Assembly (NCBI RefSeq): GCF_001512305.1
Contig: NZ_LNUT01000005.1
Span: 1,275,774 to 1,339,773 of the forward strand
Direction: 5' to 3'
Length of the DNA: 64,000 bases
Source of the DNA: Arthrobacter sp. EPSL27
GTDB taxonomy: Bacteria > Actinomycetota > Actinomycetes > Actinomycetales > Micrococcaceae
Shown: one piece after another, positions 8,062-15,342 of the stretch
Numbering within the stretch: position 1 is the first letter of the stretch
Layout of the letters: each line of letters begins with the position of its first letter
Made by a program: the position numbers and the translations under genes
Notes under the pieces: model-generated
The model's database searches: none
Told to the model about the DNA's origin: nothing
Seen by the model: only the letters and a program-made list of their open reading frames with translations

Positions 8062-9519
8062 TTACGGTTGCTGGCTGTGCGTCGTTGCGCTGCGGTAGTC
8101 CGTGTACATGTAGGGGTTGTCGAGGATCTTTGTTTCCGGAACATCCGGATTCATACCCTGTTCCCAGGCGTCCTTCCCGAGCATGGACTGCAGATGCTCC
8201 ACGGTGGAGGCCATCTTCGCGCGCAGCGCGACCAGATCGACTCCAACAAGCCGATGATGGTTCTTCACTACCCGTCCGTTGACCAGGACCGTGTGAACAT
8301 CGCCCCGGCCGGCCTGGAGAGCAACGTGGCCGTAGGGATTGATCAGAGGAAAGGATGTCGGCGAGAAGTCGTTCTTCAGGAGAACAAGGTCAGCTTTCTT
8401 TCCCGGTTCAATACTCCCGACGGCGTGATCCAGGCCCAGGGCGGCCGCCCCGCCTCGGGTCGCCCAGTCCACAACGTGCTCGGCGCGCAAGGCAGAGTGC
8501 GTGACGGTGTTGCCAGCTTCGTGTGCACGCATGTGCTCGTAGGAGCGGTCGGCGCCAAGCGTTGTGCGCATAGCCGTGAAGAGGTCACTGCTGAACCAGA
8601 CGCTTGTGTCGATCGACAATGAGACCGGGATGTTGTGCTGTCTCAGCACCCAGGAGGGCGGATAACCCTGTCCGCAGCTTTGCTCGCTTTCGGTGGACAG
8701 CGACACAGATCCTCCTGTTGCTGCGATCCGCTGGTAGGAGTCATCGCTCAGGGTCGCGGCGTGGACGTAGACGTTATCCGGAGCCATGAAGCCGTGCTCG
8801 TACATAAGGCGGATGCCGTCGTCGTTGCTGGCTCCCCAGACGCCTGCATGCGTAGTCACGGACAGGCCCAGCTCCCTCGCTGCCTCGAAGGCGGCCTTTT
8901 CGGGAAAGGCTGGGTCACCCGTGACATCGAAGGCCAGTTGGAACTTCAGCATGTCGCTTCGCCGGTTGCGACGGTTGACGAAATCCTTGAAGTCTGCGGA
9001 GGTGGACCATTCCCAGGGTCCGGCGAAAATGTTCCCCGGGGCGAAAACGAAGCGCCCGCCGGAGCTCTCGAGGGCGTCAAGGGCGGCTTCGGCATGGTCA
9101 AGGGTGCTCAGGCCGTGAGACCAGTCCACACTAGTGGTCACACCTGCGTCGAGAGCGTCCCAGGCCGAGAGAAGATTGCCCGTTGCAATGTCCTCGGGCC
9201 GGAAAGATCGGCCATGTTCAAGGTAATACCAAACAAAATATTGAGTCAGCGTCCAGTCGGCGCCATATCCGCGCATGGCCGTTTGCCACATGTGCCGATG
9301 TGTGTCGACCATGCCGGGCATGATGATACCGCCGCCCGCGTCGATTTCGAAGGTCCCTTCGGGAACCTCTAGGCGCTCGCCGAGTCCTGCGATGTCCTCA
9401 CCGATGACGAGCACGTCGGCGCCGTTGAGGACCTTTCTGGAGCCGTCCATCGTCAACACGGTGCCGTTGCGGAAGACGATTGGCTGTCCCGGAGCCGGGA
9501 GAGCAGTAGGTGTATTCAT
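8062..9519 (-). CDS. Amidohydrolase-superfamily deaminase/chlorohydrolase-like enzyme
   Basis: A 485-residue enzyme of the metal-dependent cytosine deaminase/TrzN/AtzB branch of the amidohydrolase superfamily, which removes amino, amide or chloro groups from rings. Predicted metal ligands are H74 and H76 (DTHRHMW), H224 (THAGVW) and D304 (SIDTS); H253 (VHAA) is also conserved. Most deaminases have HxxE at the third ligand; here it is HAGV, so the usual proton-shuttling Glu is missing, as reported for some relatives such as TrzN. The ATG at 9517-9519 is preceded by AAGGAG. Within the operon it may supply a deaminated or dehalogenated ring to the LigAB-like dioxygenase. The substrate is unknown. 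Confidence 0.85.
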   Translation of the reverse strand: MNTPTALPAPGQPIVFRNGTVLTMDGSRKVLNGADVLVIGEDIAGLGERLEVPEGTFEIDAGGGIIMPGMVDTHRHMWQTAMRGYGADWTLTQYFVWYYLEHGRSFRPEDIATGNLLSAWDALDAGVTTSVDWSHGLSTLDHAEAALDALESSGGRFVFAPGNIFAGPWEWSTSADFKDFVNRRNRRSDMLKFQLAFDVTGDPAFPEKAAFEAARELGLSVTTHAGVWGASNDDGIRLMYEHGFMAPDNVYVHAATLSDDSYQRIAATGGSVSLSTESEQSCGQGYPPSWVLRQHNIPVSLSIDTSVWFSSDLFTAMRTTLGADRSYEHMRAHEAGNTVTHSALRAEHVVDWATRGGAAALGLDHAVGSIEPGKKADLVLLKNDFSPTSFPLINPYGHVALQAGRGDVHTVLVNGRVVKNHHRLVGVDLVALRAKMASTVEHLQSMLGKDAWEQGMNPDVPETKILDNPYMYTDYRSATTHSQQP

Positions 9520-9575
9520 GTCACTCCTTTGTGCCATTACCCGCGTTCGTGCGGGTGGGAATTGTTGGGAGGGGG

Positions 9576-10097
9576 CTAGTGCCGTCCGCGTCGTAACAGC
9601 GCCACGAACGGCAGGGCCGACACCAGCGCAAGAATGGGTATGGCCAGGGCATGGATCCATGAAGGCTCCAGCCATGGCGTCAGTGGCGGCCAGCTTGAAG
9701 CAAGGATCCTGTCGAGCGAATACTGACCGGAGCCGCCGATGCCTATGGTCGCCGCCGCCGCGGCGAGGACGTAGGGGTATTCACCTCCTCCGGCCGAGTT
9801 CCAAAACCGGCCGGAGTTCAGGTGCATAGTGAGGCCGGCTACCAGCATGGTGCCTGCGCCGATGAGTGCGGCCAACGGAGTGGCCAGGCCGCCGGCCAGC
9901 AGCGCTGCGGCAAGCAACTCCAAGGTGCCGGCCATCGCGACCATCGGAATGCCCGGCTTGAGTCCACGGGATTCGAAAAGCGTGGCCTGGCGCCGCAGCC
10001 CGTTGCCGCCGAACCAGCCGAACAACTTCTGCGCCGCGTGGGCAAACAGTATGGCGCCGAGAATGAAACGGAATATGAGCACGGCCGTGTCCAGCAT
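9576..10097 (-). CDS. DoxX-family membrane protein
   Basis: A 173-residue integral membrane protein with about four hydrophobic helices and the DoxX opening (FRFILGAILFAHAAQKLFGWFGG) split across residues 10-32. A GGAAGGAAG ribosome site precedes the ATG at 10095-10097. DoxX-like proteins often accompany oxidoreductases or dioxygenases; some serve as membrane partners of quinone-linked enzymes (family knowledge). Here it lies between the LigA-like and amidohydrolase genes, 44 and 56 bp away, so it is probably co-transcribed. Whether it has a catalytic, electron-transfer or protective role cannot be told. Confidence 0.85.
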   Translation of the reverse strand: MLDTAVLIFRFILGAILFAHAAQKLFGWFGGNGLRRQATLFESRGLKPGIPMVAMAGTLELLAAALLAGGLATPLAALIGAGTMLVAGLTMHLNSGRFWNSAGGGEYPYVLAAAAATIGIGGSGQYSLDRILASSWPPLTPWLEPSWIHALAIPILALVSALPFVALLRRGRH

Positions 10098-10141
10098 CGT
10101 TATCTTCCTTCCTGTTCGGGTGGCTCGTTTGGCGGCGTGGA

Positions 10142-10507
10142 TTAGAGGGCTACGGAGGGGTAATCCTTATGGGTCCACGGCTCCAGCCGCCGGGCCCATT
10201 CGCGCTGGTAGGACAAAGGCCCCTGCTCGCGGGCCCAGTCCTCATCAAACAAGCCGATGAAGAGCGTGAGATAGAGAAAGAAGTGGGCCCCGTAGGCGAA
10301 GAGCCACTCGTAGTCGTAGGTTTCCAGGGCATGGCGCTCTTCGGCGGTGAAGGAGAGCCATGTCGTCTTCTCGGCGCTGTTGAGCCAAGTGCCGCATTCC
10401 TTCTCCCAGGCGTCAATGGTGCCGGCCGGATCGTCCTTGTACCTGGCTACCCATTCAGGGTCCCGGTCGATGGAGTAGAGGAACTTGTTGACGTAGTACT
10501 TGCTCAT
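10142..10507 (-). CDS. LigA-like alpha subunit of a class III extradiol dioxygenase
   Basis: A 121-residue, all-helical small protein matching the alpha subunit (LigA) of protocatechuate 4,5-dioxygenase: NKFLYSIDRDPEWVARYKDD at the N-terminus and LTAEERHAL-like FTAEERHALETYDYEWLF in the middle. It overlaps the end of the LigB-like gene by 4 bp (10504-10507), which fits a tightly coupled alpha/beta pair. In known enzymes LigA closes the active-site cleft of LigB and adds substrate contacts. The C-terminal HFFLYLTLFIGL segment is rather hydrophobic for a soluble subunit and may pack against the partner. Confidence 0.8.
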   Translation of the reverse strand: MSKYYVNKFLYSIDRDPEWVARYKDDPAGTIDAWEKECGTWLNSAEKTTWLSFTAEERHALETYDYEWLFAYGAHFFLYLTLFIGLFDEDWAREQGPLSYQREWARRLEPWTHKDYPSVAL

Positions 10508-11448
10508 GCCGACACACCATCCTTGGCGGCGTAGACCGGACCGAGGCTGGCACCGGAGGACTCGGCCGCGCTCGCGGCAGCTGCCGCCAGCGCTTCAGTT
10601 TTGTTGGGGTACCAGGTCATGAACATCTCCCGGGTGTGGAAGAGATCCAGCTGGTCGACGTAGTCAGCCTCCCTGGGGCCGGCGATGCCCATCATGAGAA
10701 TCAGGTCCATGAACCCGTGTGTGGCGTTGCCGGCCGAGGCCATTGATTCGTGGGTGACGTTCTCGAGGACCGAGTCGATGTTGCCAGTGGAGAGCCATTC
10801 GATGGCCCGGGCGTCGAACTCCGGATCAGGGCCATGGTCACCGAACATCCTAGGGCCGCCGAGTTCGAGCGACAGGTGGCCAGTGCCAATGGCCGCGATC
10901 TTTTTGTCGGAAGGGTAGGCATCGATGATCCCGCGAATGGCCCTGCCAAGGTCCCAGAAGCGCTTCGGAGACGGCATCGGGGGAGCGAAGATGTTCGTGT
11001 AAATCGGCACGATGGGCAGGTCCGCGTCGGGTCGTACCGTGATGATTGGGCAGATGATGGAGTGATCGATTTTGAGTTCGTGGCTGAAGGAGAAATCGAA
11101 GCCGGCGTCCAGCAGTCCCTGGTGCATGTAGTTCGACAGTTCCATGTCTCCGTCGAGCACGTACTTCGGAATGCCGAACTCGCGTTCCTCGTTGTAGAAG
11201 GTCGCGTCGTATTTTTCCTGCTTCCCGATGAGAAAGGTCGGGTAGTTGTCCAGGAAGAACTGGTGGAAGTGGTCTGCGCCGACCATAATCAGCACATCGG
11301 GCCGGGCCGCGGTGAGCGTCTCGCGGTAGGCCTCGACTTTTCGTTGCCATTCGTCGGCGTGAGGCATCCGCTGCTCGGAATGGTCGGTTGTTGCTTTGAG
11401 GTAGAACGGATGATGAGTGCTGGCCAGCACGGCCGTCAGATCAGCCAT
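10504..11448 (-). CDS. LigB-like catalytic subunit of a class III extradiol dioxygenase
   Basis: A 314-residue catalytic subunit of the LigB/MhpB/AMMECR-type class III extradiol dioxygenases, which use Fe(II) to open dihydroxylated (or aminohydroxy) rings next to the hydroxyls. Conserved His residues sit at 12-13 (STHHPF), 60 and 62 (GADHFHQFF) and 191 (GTGHLSLEL), the last matching the family's catalytic His, and H233-E234 offers the acidic ligand. The ATG at 11446-11448 has AAGGAGAG upstream. It is followed by the LigA-like subunit with a 4-bp overlap. The substrate may be a protocatechuate-like or gallate-like acid or a hydroxylated heterocycle; the sequence does not decide. Confidence 0.85.
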   Translation of the reverse strand: MADLTAVLASTHHPFYLKATTDHSEQRMPHADEWQRKVEAYRETLTAARPDVLIMVGADHFHQFFLDNYPTFLIGKQEKYDATFYNEEREFGIPKYVLDGDMELSNYMHQGLLDAGFDFSFSHELKIDHSIICPIITVRPDADLPIVPIYTNIFAPPMPSPKRFWDLGRAIRGIIDAYPSDKKIAAIGTGHLSLELGGPRMFGDHGPDPEFDARAIEWLSTGNIDSVLENVTHESMASAGNATHGFMDLILMMGIAGPREADYVDQLDLFHTREMFMTWYPNKTEALAAAAASAAESSGASLGPVYAAKDGVSA

Positions 11449-11470
11449 GGTCTTCTCTCCTTGTCGGTGC

Positions 11471-12289
11471 TCAGGCAGGCTGGGTGTCGGGGGAAACGTA
11501 GACGGCGTTGCGGTCCACCGTCATGTAGATGTCGTTTGCGATGGGGTTGCGCCGTTCCTCGGCGATTTGTCCCAGCAGCCCGGCAGCACGGGCAAGAAGC
11601 GCGAATCCGCGAAGCAATTCCGGCGGCAGGCCGAGATCCGCGAGGGCTGCGCCGCACACGCCGGCACCGTTGAGCGGAAGACGGCGCCCCAGGGCGGCCT
11701 CGCTCATCCGGCCGATGGCTTCAAACAGACGCAGGTGCGGTCCGCGGAGGCCTTCTTCTGTAGCGATGCCAATCAGGACCGGGGTTCTGGGATCCCCGTT
11801 CTTGTGGTTCGGGTGGCCGAGACCCGGTACGAACTTACCCGCCGCCCGCTGCGCCCGAATGGCTTCCAAGGCCATCTGGTCCCAGCCACCGTCGGTGTCC
11901 GGGAGGTCGCCGGGATGTCCTGCGAGGGTCCAGGCGAGAAATTGGGCGCAATCCTCGGTCACGCCCAGGAAGCGGGAGCCGCCGCCAAGCAGGCCTGCGG
12001 CCATTGCCCCCTGGATTGAATCCGGGGCGCTGAGGTAGGTGAGGCGGGCGGCGATGGCGGTGGGGGTGAACCCATGGTCCGCGAGGGCGACGAGCACCGA
12101 CTCGAAGACGCGCAGTTCGCCGGGGCTGGGCTGGCGCATGGCGACAAGCCAGAATGCCAGTTCTCCAAAGCTGACCTTGCCCATCAGGTCCTGGGCCAGG
12201 TCCTGGCCCAGGAGCCGGATTTCGGTGGCGGTCGAGGTTCCCAGCGAAGTTGGAAACTGCGTGTTGTCGGGGCTTGCTGAGGCGGTCAT
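11471..12289 (-). CDS. Citryl-CoA lyase-like protein (citrate synthase superfamily)
   Basis: A 272-residue short member of the citrate synthase superfamily, of the size of stand-alone citryl-CoA lyases rather than the roughly 430-residue citrate synthases. Diagnostic segments are ALADHGFTPTAIAARL (residues 69-83), GLGHPNHKNGDPRTP (156-170, active-site histidines) and the Gly/Leu-rich helix pair GLPPELLRGFALLARAAGL. Family members cleave a tertiary-hydroxy acyl-CoA to acetyl-CoA and a 2-oxo acid. It overlaps the CoA-transferase gene by 4 bp, so the two are probably used together: the transferase makes the CoA ester and this enzyme splits it. That would be an unusual end to an extradiol ring-cleavage route. 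Confidence 0.8.
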   Translation of the reverse strand: MTASASPDNTQFPTSLGTSTATEIRLLGQDLAQDLMGKVSFGELAFWLVAMRQPSPGELRVFESVLVALADHGFTPTAIAARLTYLSAPDSIQGAMAAGLLGGGSRFLGVTEDCAQFLAWTLAGHPGDLPDTDGGWDQMALEAIRAQRAAGKFVPGLGHPNHKNGDPRTPVLIGIATEEGLRGPHLRLFEAIGRMSEAALGRRLPLNGAGVCGAALADLGLPPELLRGFALLARAAGLLGQIAEERRNPIANDIYMTVDRNAVYVSPDTQPA

Positions 12290-13500
12290 GCGTGTTCCTT
12301 ATTCATCTGGGTTCCGCCGTTCACAGCGCTAGCGAGCCATGCACGCACTTCGTCGCTGTGTTCGCCCAGGGCGGGCGGGGCAAGGTCGTATCGCGGTGGT
12401 GTTGCCGAGAAATTGATTGGATTGCGAACCCCGGGCACTGATGCCGATGCCGGTCCAACTTGGACCACCGGGTTGAGGCCGAGCTTGCGGGCGTATTCGA
12501 CGCCCTGTCCGATTGAGTTGATGGGGCCGTTCGGGACACCCGCCTCGTTCAGCTTTTCGAACCAGTAGCTAGCCGGACGTGTTTTGAGGCGTTCGACCAG
12601 AAGGGGACGCAGTTCCTCTCTCAGCGCTGTTCTGCCGGCGTTCTCGGCAAACCGGGGATCCTCGGCTACCTGCGGTATGCCCAGTACGGCGCAGAGTTTG
12701 CGGAACTGGGTGTTGTTGCCAGCTGTGATGATCAGCTCGTCGTCAGCGGTGGGCAGCGGTTCGTACGGGAAGAGACTCGGGTGCGCATTGCCCATCCGGT
12801 GCGGGGTCACGCCACCGGCCACGTATGCCGAGGTTTGGTTGACCAGCCCACTCATGGCGGAGGCCATGAGGGAGGTCTCGATGCTCTGGCCTTCGCCGGT
12901 GCTGTCTCGGTGCCTCAGGGCCGCGAGGATGCCGATGACTGAATGCAGTCCGGCCATCACGTCGAAGACACTGATCCCAGCACGGTATGCGGGTCCGCCC
13001 GGATCACCCGTCAGGCTCATCAGGCCGGACATGGCCTGAACGATCAGATCATAGCCGGGTAGCGATGCCCCCTCGGCCGTTCCGAAGCCACTGATGGAGC
13101 AGTAGACCACCGTAGCGTTTCGCTCCCGCACCGAGTCGTAGTCCAGCCCGAAGCGCTTGAGCCCGCCTGGTTTGAAGTTTTCGATGACGACGTCGGCACG
13201 GGCGGTCAGCGCTTGGGCGGCGGCCAGGTCATCCTCGTCCTTGAAGTCGAGCACGATGGATTTTTTGTTGCGGTTGATGGCCGCGTAGTAGGTCGAGACG
13301 CCGTCGGCGCGGACCGGCGGAACCCAGGAGCGCGTGTCATCTCCGGCCGGGCTTTCAACTTTGATGACTTCCGCACCCAGGTCGGCAAGCAGCATCGTTG
13401 CGTAGGGGCCGGCCAGAATCCGGGAGAAGTCTGCGACGATGACCCCGTCGAGCGGACGAGCGGGAGGCGATGCGCCGGGATCTGCTGGGGGGCTTATCAC
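12286..13500 (-). CDS. CaiB/BaiF-type (class III) CoA-transferase
   Basis: A 404-residue family III CoA-transferase. Family motifs are DFSRILAGPYATMLLADLGA (residues 24-43), ESPAGDDTR, NKKSIVLD, and the catalytic Asp, probably D151 in LPGYDLIVQAMSG, which forms the aspartyl-CoA intermediate in characterised members. The GTG start at 13498-13500 is preceded by AAAGGA. It is the first gene of the seven-gene minus-strand operon and lies just downstream of the operator at 13534-13560. Placed before a citryl-CoA-lyase-like gene, it most likely activates a hydroxy-di- or tricarboxylic intermediate. Donor and acceptor are unknown. Confidence 0.88.
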   Translation of the reverse strand: MISPPADPGASPPARPLDGVIVADFSRILAGPYATMLLADLGAEVIKVESPAGDDTRSWVPPVRADGVSTYYAAINRNKKSIVLDFKDEDDLAAAQALTARADVVIENFKPGGLKRFGLDYDSVRERNATVVYCSISGFGTAEGASLPGYDLIVQAMSGLMSLTGDPGGPAYRAGISVFDVMAGLHSVIGILAALRHRDSTGEGQSIETSLMASAMSGLVNQTSAYVAGGVTPHRMGNAHPSLFPYEPLPTADDELIITAGNNTQFRKLCAVLGIPQVAEDPRFAENAGRTALREELRPLLVERLKTRPASYWFEKLNEAGVPNGPINSIGQGVEYARKLGLNPVVQVGPASASVPGVRNPINFSATPPRYDLAPPALGEHSDEVRAWLASAVNGGTQMNKEHA

Positions 13501-13533
13501 GGTGGGTCCTTTCGGCTGGCGGGTAAATCGATA

Positions 13534-13560
13534 TGTCCGCTAGGCGGACACTTGTCCGCC
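13534..13560. promoter_or_regulatory. Predicted IclR operator with three half-sites
   Basis: TGTCCGC-TAG-GCGGACA (13534-13550) is a perfect 7-3-7 palindrome, followed after two bases by a third copy, TGTCCGCC (13553-13560). It lies in the 138-bp divergent region, 34-60 bp upstream of the CoA-transferase start and about 79-105 bp upstream of the IclR start. A palindrome plus one extra direct repeat is the layout described for the IclR-family aromatic regulator PcaU. The third copy overlaps the putative -35 of the regulator gene, which would allow autoregulation. Confidence 0.65.
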
Positions 13561-13581
13561 GCTTGGGAATGTTTATAGAAT
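13552..13581 (+). promoter_or_regulatory. Putative promoter of the IclR gene at 13639
   Basis: TTGTCC (13552-13557) is spaced 16 bp from TATAGA (13574-13579), or 18 bp from TAGAAT (13576-13581). Both fit a housekeeping-type -35/-10 pair in front of the ATG at 13639. The -35 element is embedded in the third operator half-site. This is a pattern-based prediction only. Confidence 0.4.
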
Positions 13582-13638
13582 GGCCGCAAGAAGAAAACGT
13601 GTCAAGCATCACAGCTGGGCGTGGATCGAGAGGACAAC

Positions 13639-14445
13639 ATGTCACAGCGCGGCCAAGGGCCCGATTTCATTGAGGCGCTGGCTCGAGGGCTCGACGTTCT
13701 ACGCTGCTTCTCAGCGGAACTGCCGCAAATGACCCTGACGCAGGTGGCGCAGGCTGCCGGCCTGGCGCGGCCAACCGCGCGCCGGATCTTGCTGACACTC
13801 GAGGAGATCGGCTACGTGCGGGCGAGCGACGGCGTACACGCGCTGACACCCAAGGTACTGGAGCTCGGCATGGCATATGTCGGGTCCCTTGGGTTGTGGG
13901 ATATGGCGCGGCCGCACCTGGAGCGGCTCGTGCAGCAGACGGGGGAATCATCCTCCATGGCGCAGCTCGACGGCTCAGACATCGTCTACGTTGCCCGTGT
14001 CGCCGTCCCGAAGCTCATCACGCTAAATGTCGACATCGGGACCCGCTTTCCGGCCATGGTGACATCACAGGGCAAGGTCCTGCTGGCGGCGCTTCCACCT
14101 GAGGTTGCTCTGCACGTACTAAAAGAACCGTCGCGGTCCGGACTGCCGGAGAGGAAAAAGATTCCCGACAGCCGGGTTCTGGAAATCCTCGCCGAAGTGC
14201 GGGAACAGGGCTGGGCTCTGGCAGACGAGGAGCTGGCACCCGGCGTACGCTCCGTCTCAGTTGGAGTGACTGACCTGGCAGGCACAGTGCGCGCCTCCAT
14301 GAACGTGACCGTCAACGCACAGGAAACCAGCATCGACAAGCTGGTCAAAGAGCATCTTCCCCAGCTGCGGGCCGCCGCGGAAGCGACCAGCGAGGACTGG
14401 TCCCGCTGGCAGTCCCGTCCAGTGAAAGTTGAGCACGGGCAGTAG
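13639..14445 (+). CDS. IclR-family regulator of the ring-cleavage cluster (PcaR/PobR-like)
   Basis: A 268-residue IclR regulator. The opening FIEALARGLDVLRCF and helix-turn-helix LTQVAQAAGLARPTARRIL (about residues 30-50) are typical of the PcaR/PobR/CatR branch that controls aromatic acid breakdown; the C-terminal domain carries SQGKVLLAALP and the DLAGTVRASMNV strand. The ATG at 13639 is chosen because GAGAGGA precedes it; an in-frame GTG 18 bp upstream is less well placed. It is divergent from the catabolic operon and separated by the operator at 13534-13560. It most likely responds to a pathway substrate or intermediate. Confidence 0.9.
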   Translation: MSQRGQGPDFIEALARGLDVLRCFSAELPQMTLTQVAQAAGLARPTARRILLTLEEIGYVRASDGVHALTPKVLELGMAYVGSLGLWDMARPHLERLVQQTGESSSMAQLDGSDIVYVARVAVPKLITLNVDIGTRFPAMVTSQGKVLLAALPPEVALHVLKEPSRSGLPERKKIPDSRVLEILAEVREQGWALADEELAPGVRSVSVGVTDLAGTVRASMNVTVNAQETSIDKLVKEHLPQLRAAAEATSEDWSRWQSRPVKVEHGQ

Positions 14446-14451
14446 CCTGCT

Positions 14452-14477
14452 GGGCCGGCGTCTCGACCTGCCGGCCC
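14452..14477. terminator. Bidirectional hairpin terminator
   Basis: GGGCCGGC (14452-14459) and GCCGGCCC (14470-14477) form a perfect 8-bp GC stem with a 10-base loop. It sits in the 55-bp gap between the converging IclR gene (ends 14445) and the minus-strand gene ending at 14501, so it can serve both. No strong T-run follows, as is common in high-GC actinobacteria. Confidence 0.6.
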
Positions 14478-14500
14478 CGTCCTCGTGCCTGAAATAGGCG

Positions 14501-14959
14501 TCAGGCGTCGCCTTGCGTCTGGCCTGAGCCACCCGCTCCGGTTTCGAAGGGCACACCGGCTGCCGGCGGCTCGCCCGCTGCACGTCGGTCCCACTCTCGC
14601 GCGCCGACCACGGACTGAGCGCCGCCGGATCCGGCTTCGGCCGGTGACGGCCCCGGCCCTGTGCCGGTCGTTGTTGCAGCACCGGTAGCGACTCGCTGCT
14701 CCCCCGTCATTGCCGGGTCGTTGTAAACCTGCTCGACGGGCGCCTCACCGCTCTTGGCTTGTTCCGGATGCGCGTGGTCCCCTTCCGCCCTGGTGCCCGC
14801 CTCCGCGACGTTGACCGCTTCCAGCACGTCGGCCGCGCTGCGGGAGCTTACGGTCTGGGCTTCGAAGCCGGACGAGGCGCGTTGGTCTGGCGACGCAACG
14901 TCTGGTTTCATCTCCGCGGGAGGCTCTACCGGTGATTCTGAGTCGCTGCGGTCTGTCAT
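14501..14959 (-). CDS. Low-complexity, probably disordered hypothetical protein
   Basis: A 152-residue hydrophilic protein rich in Ala, Gly, Pro, Ser and Glu with no hydrophobic core, signal peptide or recognised domain; it is probably intrinsically disordered. The ATG at 14957-14959 has an excellent site (GGAGGGGAAGGATC) in front, which supports a real gene. Its middle resembles the loose Asp/Glu-Pro-rich composition of small actinobacterial stress-type proteins, but I recognise no family. It stands alone between the terminator at 14452 and the ABC-gene remnant. Confidence 0.55.
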   Translation of the reverse strand: MTDRSDSESPVEPPAEMKPDVASPDQRASSGFEAQTVSSRSAADVLEAVNVAEAGTRAEGDHAHPEQAKSGEAPVEQVYNDPAMTGEQRVATGAATTTGTGPGPSPAEAGSGGAQSVVGAREWDRRAAGEPPAAGVPFETGAGGSGQTQGDA

Positions 14960-15236
14960 GATCCTTCCCCTCCGAGTCGAATGCATGCGTCTGCTCCGGC
15001 GCAACTCAAGTGTAGACAGAGCCGGGCACTCCAACAGGGCCGCATGTATCGCTGTGTCCTCCGCGGCACGGCACGGGCCACCTGGACCACCGGTATGACT
15101 CCTACAGAGCCCTGCGCCCAACACGGCCAGCGCACTGGTCCAGGTTGTTACCCGCCGTTTCCGGCCCGCACCGTGCACTCCAAGTGCAGGAGCACAATTG
15201 GGCGCCCGTCAGAGGCTTCACTAGCCGAAGATTCCA

Positions 15237-15340
15237 TCACACCTCCGCGGCGAGAGCCGCGAACTGCACCTCGTACAACCGCGGGGTGTCCTGCAGCACC
15301 ATGCCCATCCGGGAGCGCAGCTCGTGCCGGGACATCAGCG
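15237..15340 (-). pseudogene. Remnant of an ABC-exporter gene with internal deletion
   Basis: Read on the minus strand this gives SRHELRSRMGMVLQDT joined directly to PRLYEVQFAALAAEV and a stop. The first part matches the ATPase Q-loop region, and the second the very C-terminus, of the intact ABC exporter at 41800-43872 (SRHELRSRMGMVLQDT and LYEAQFAAPVAEV). Nucleotides also match closely (15284-15340 to about 42283-42337; 15241-15280 to about 41811-41850), so about 435 bp between them is missing, in frame. Everything upstream of the Q-loop is replaced by the sugar-kinase gene. It cannot encode a functional ABC protein. Confidence 0.8.
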
Positions 15341-15342
15341 CC

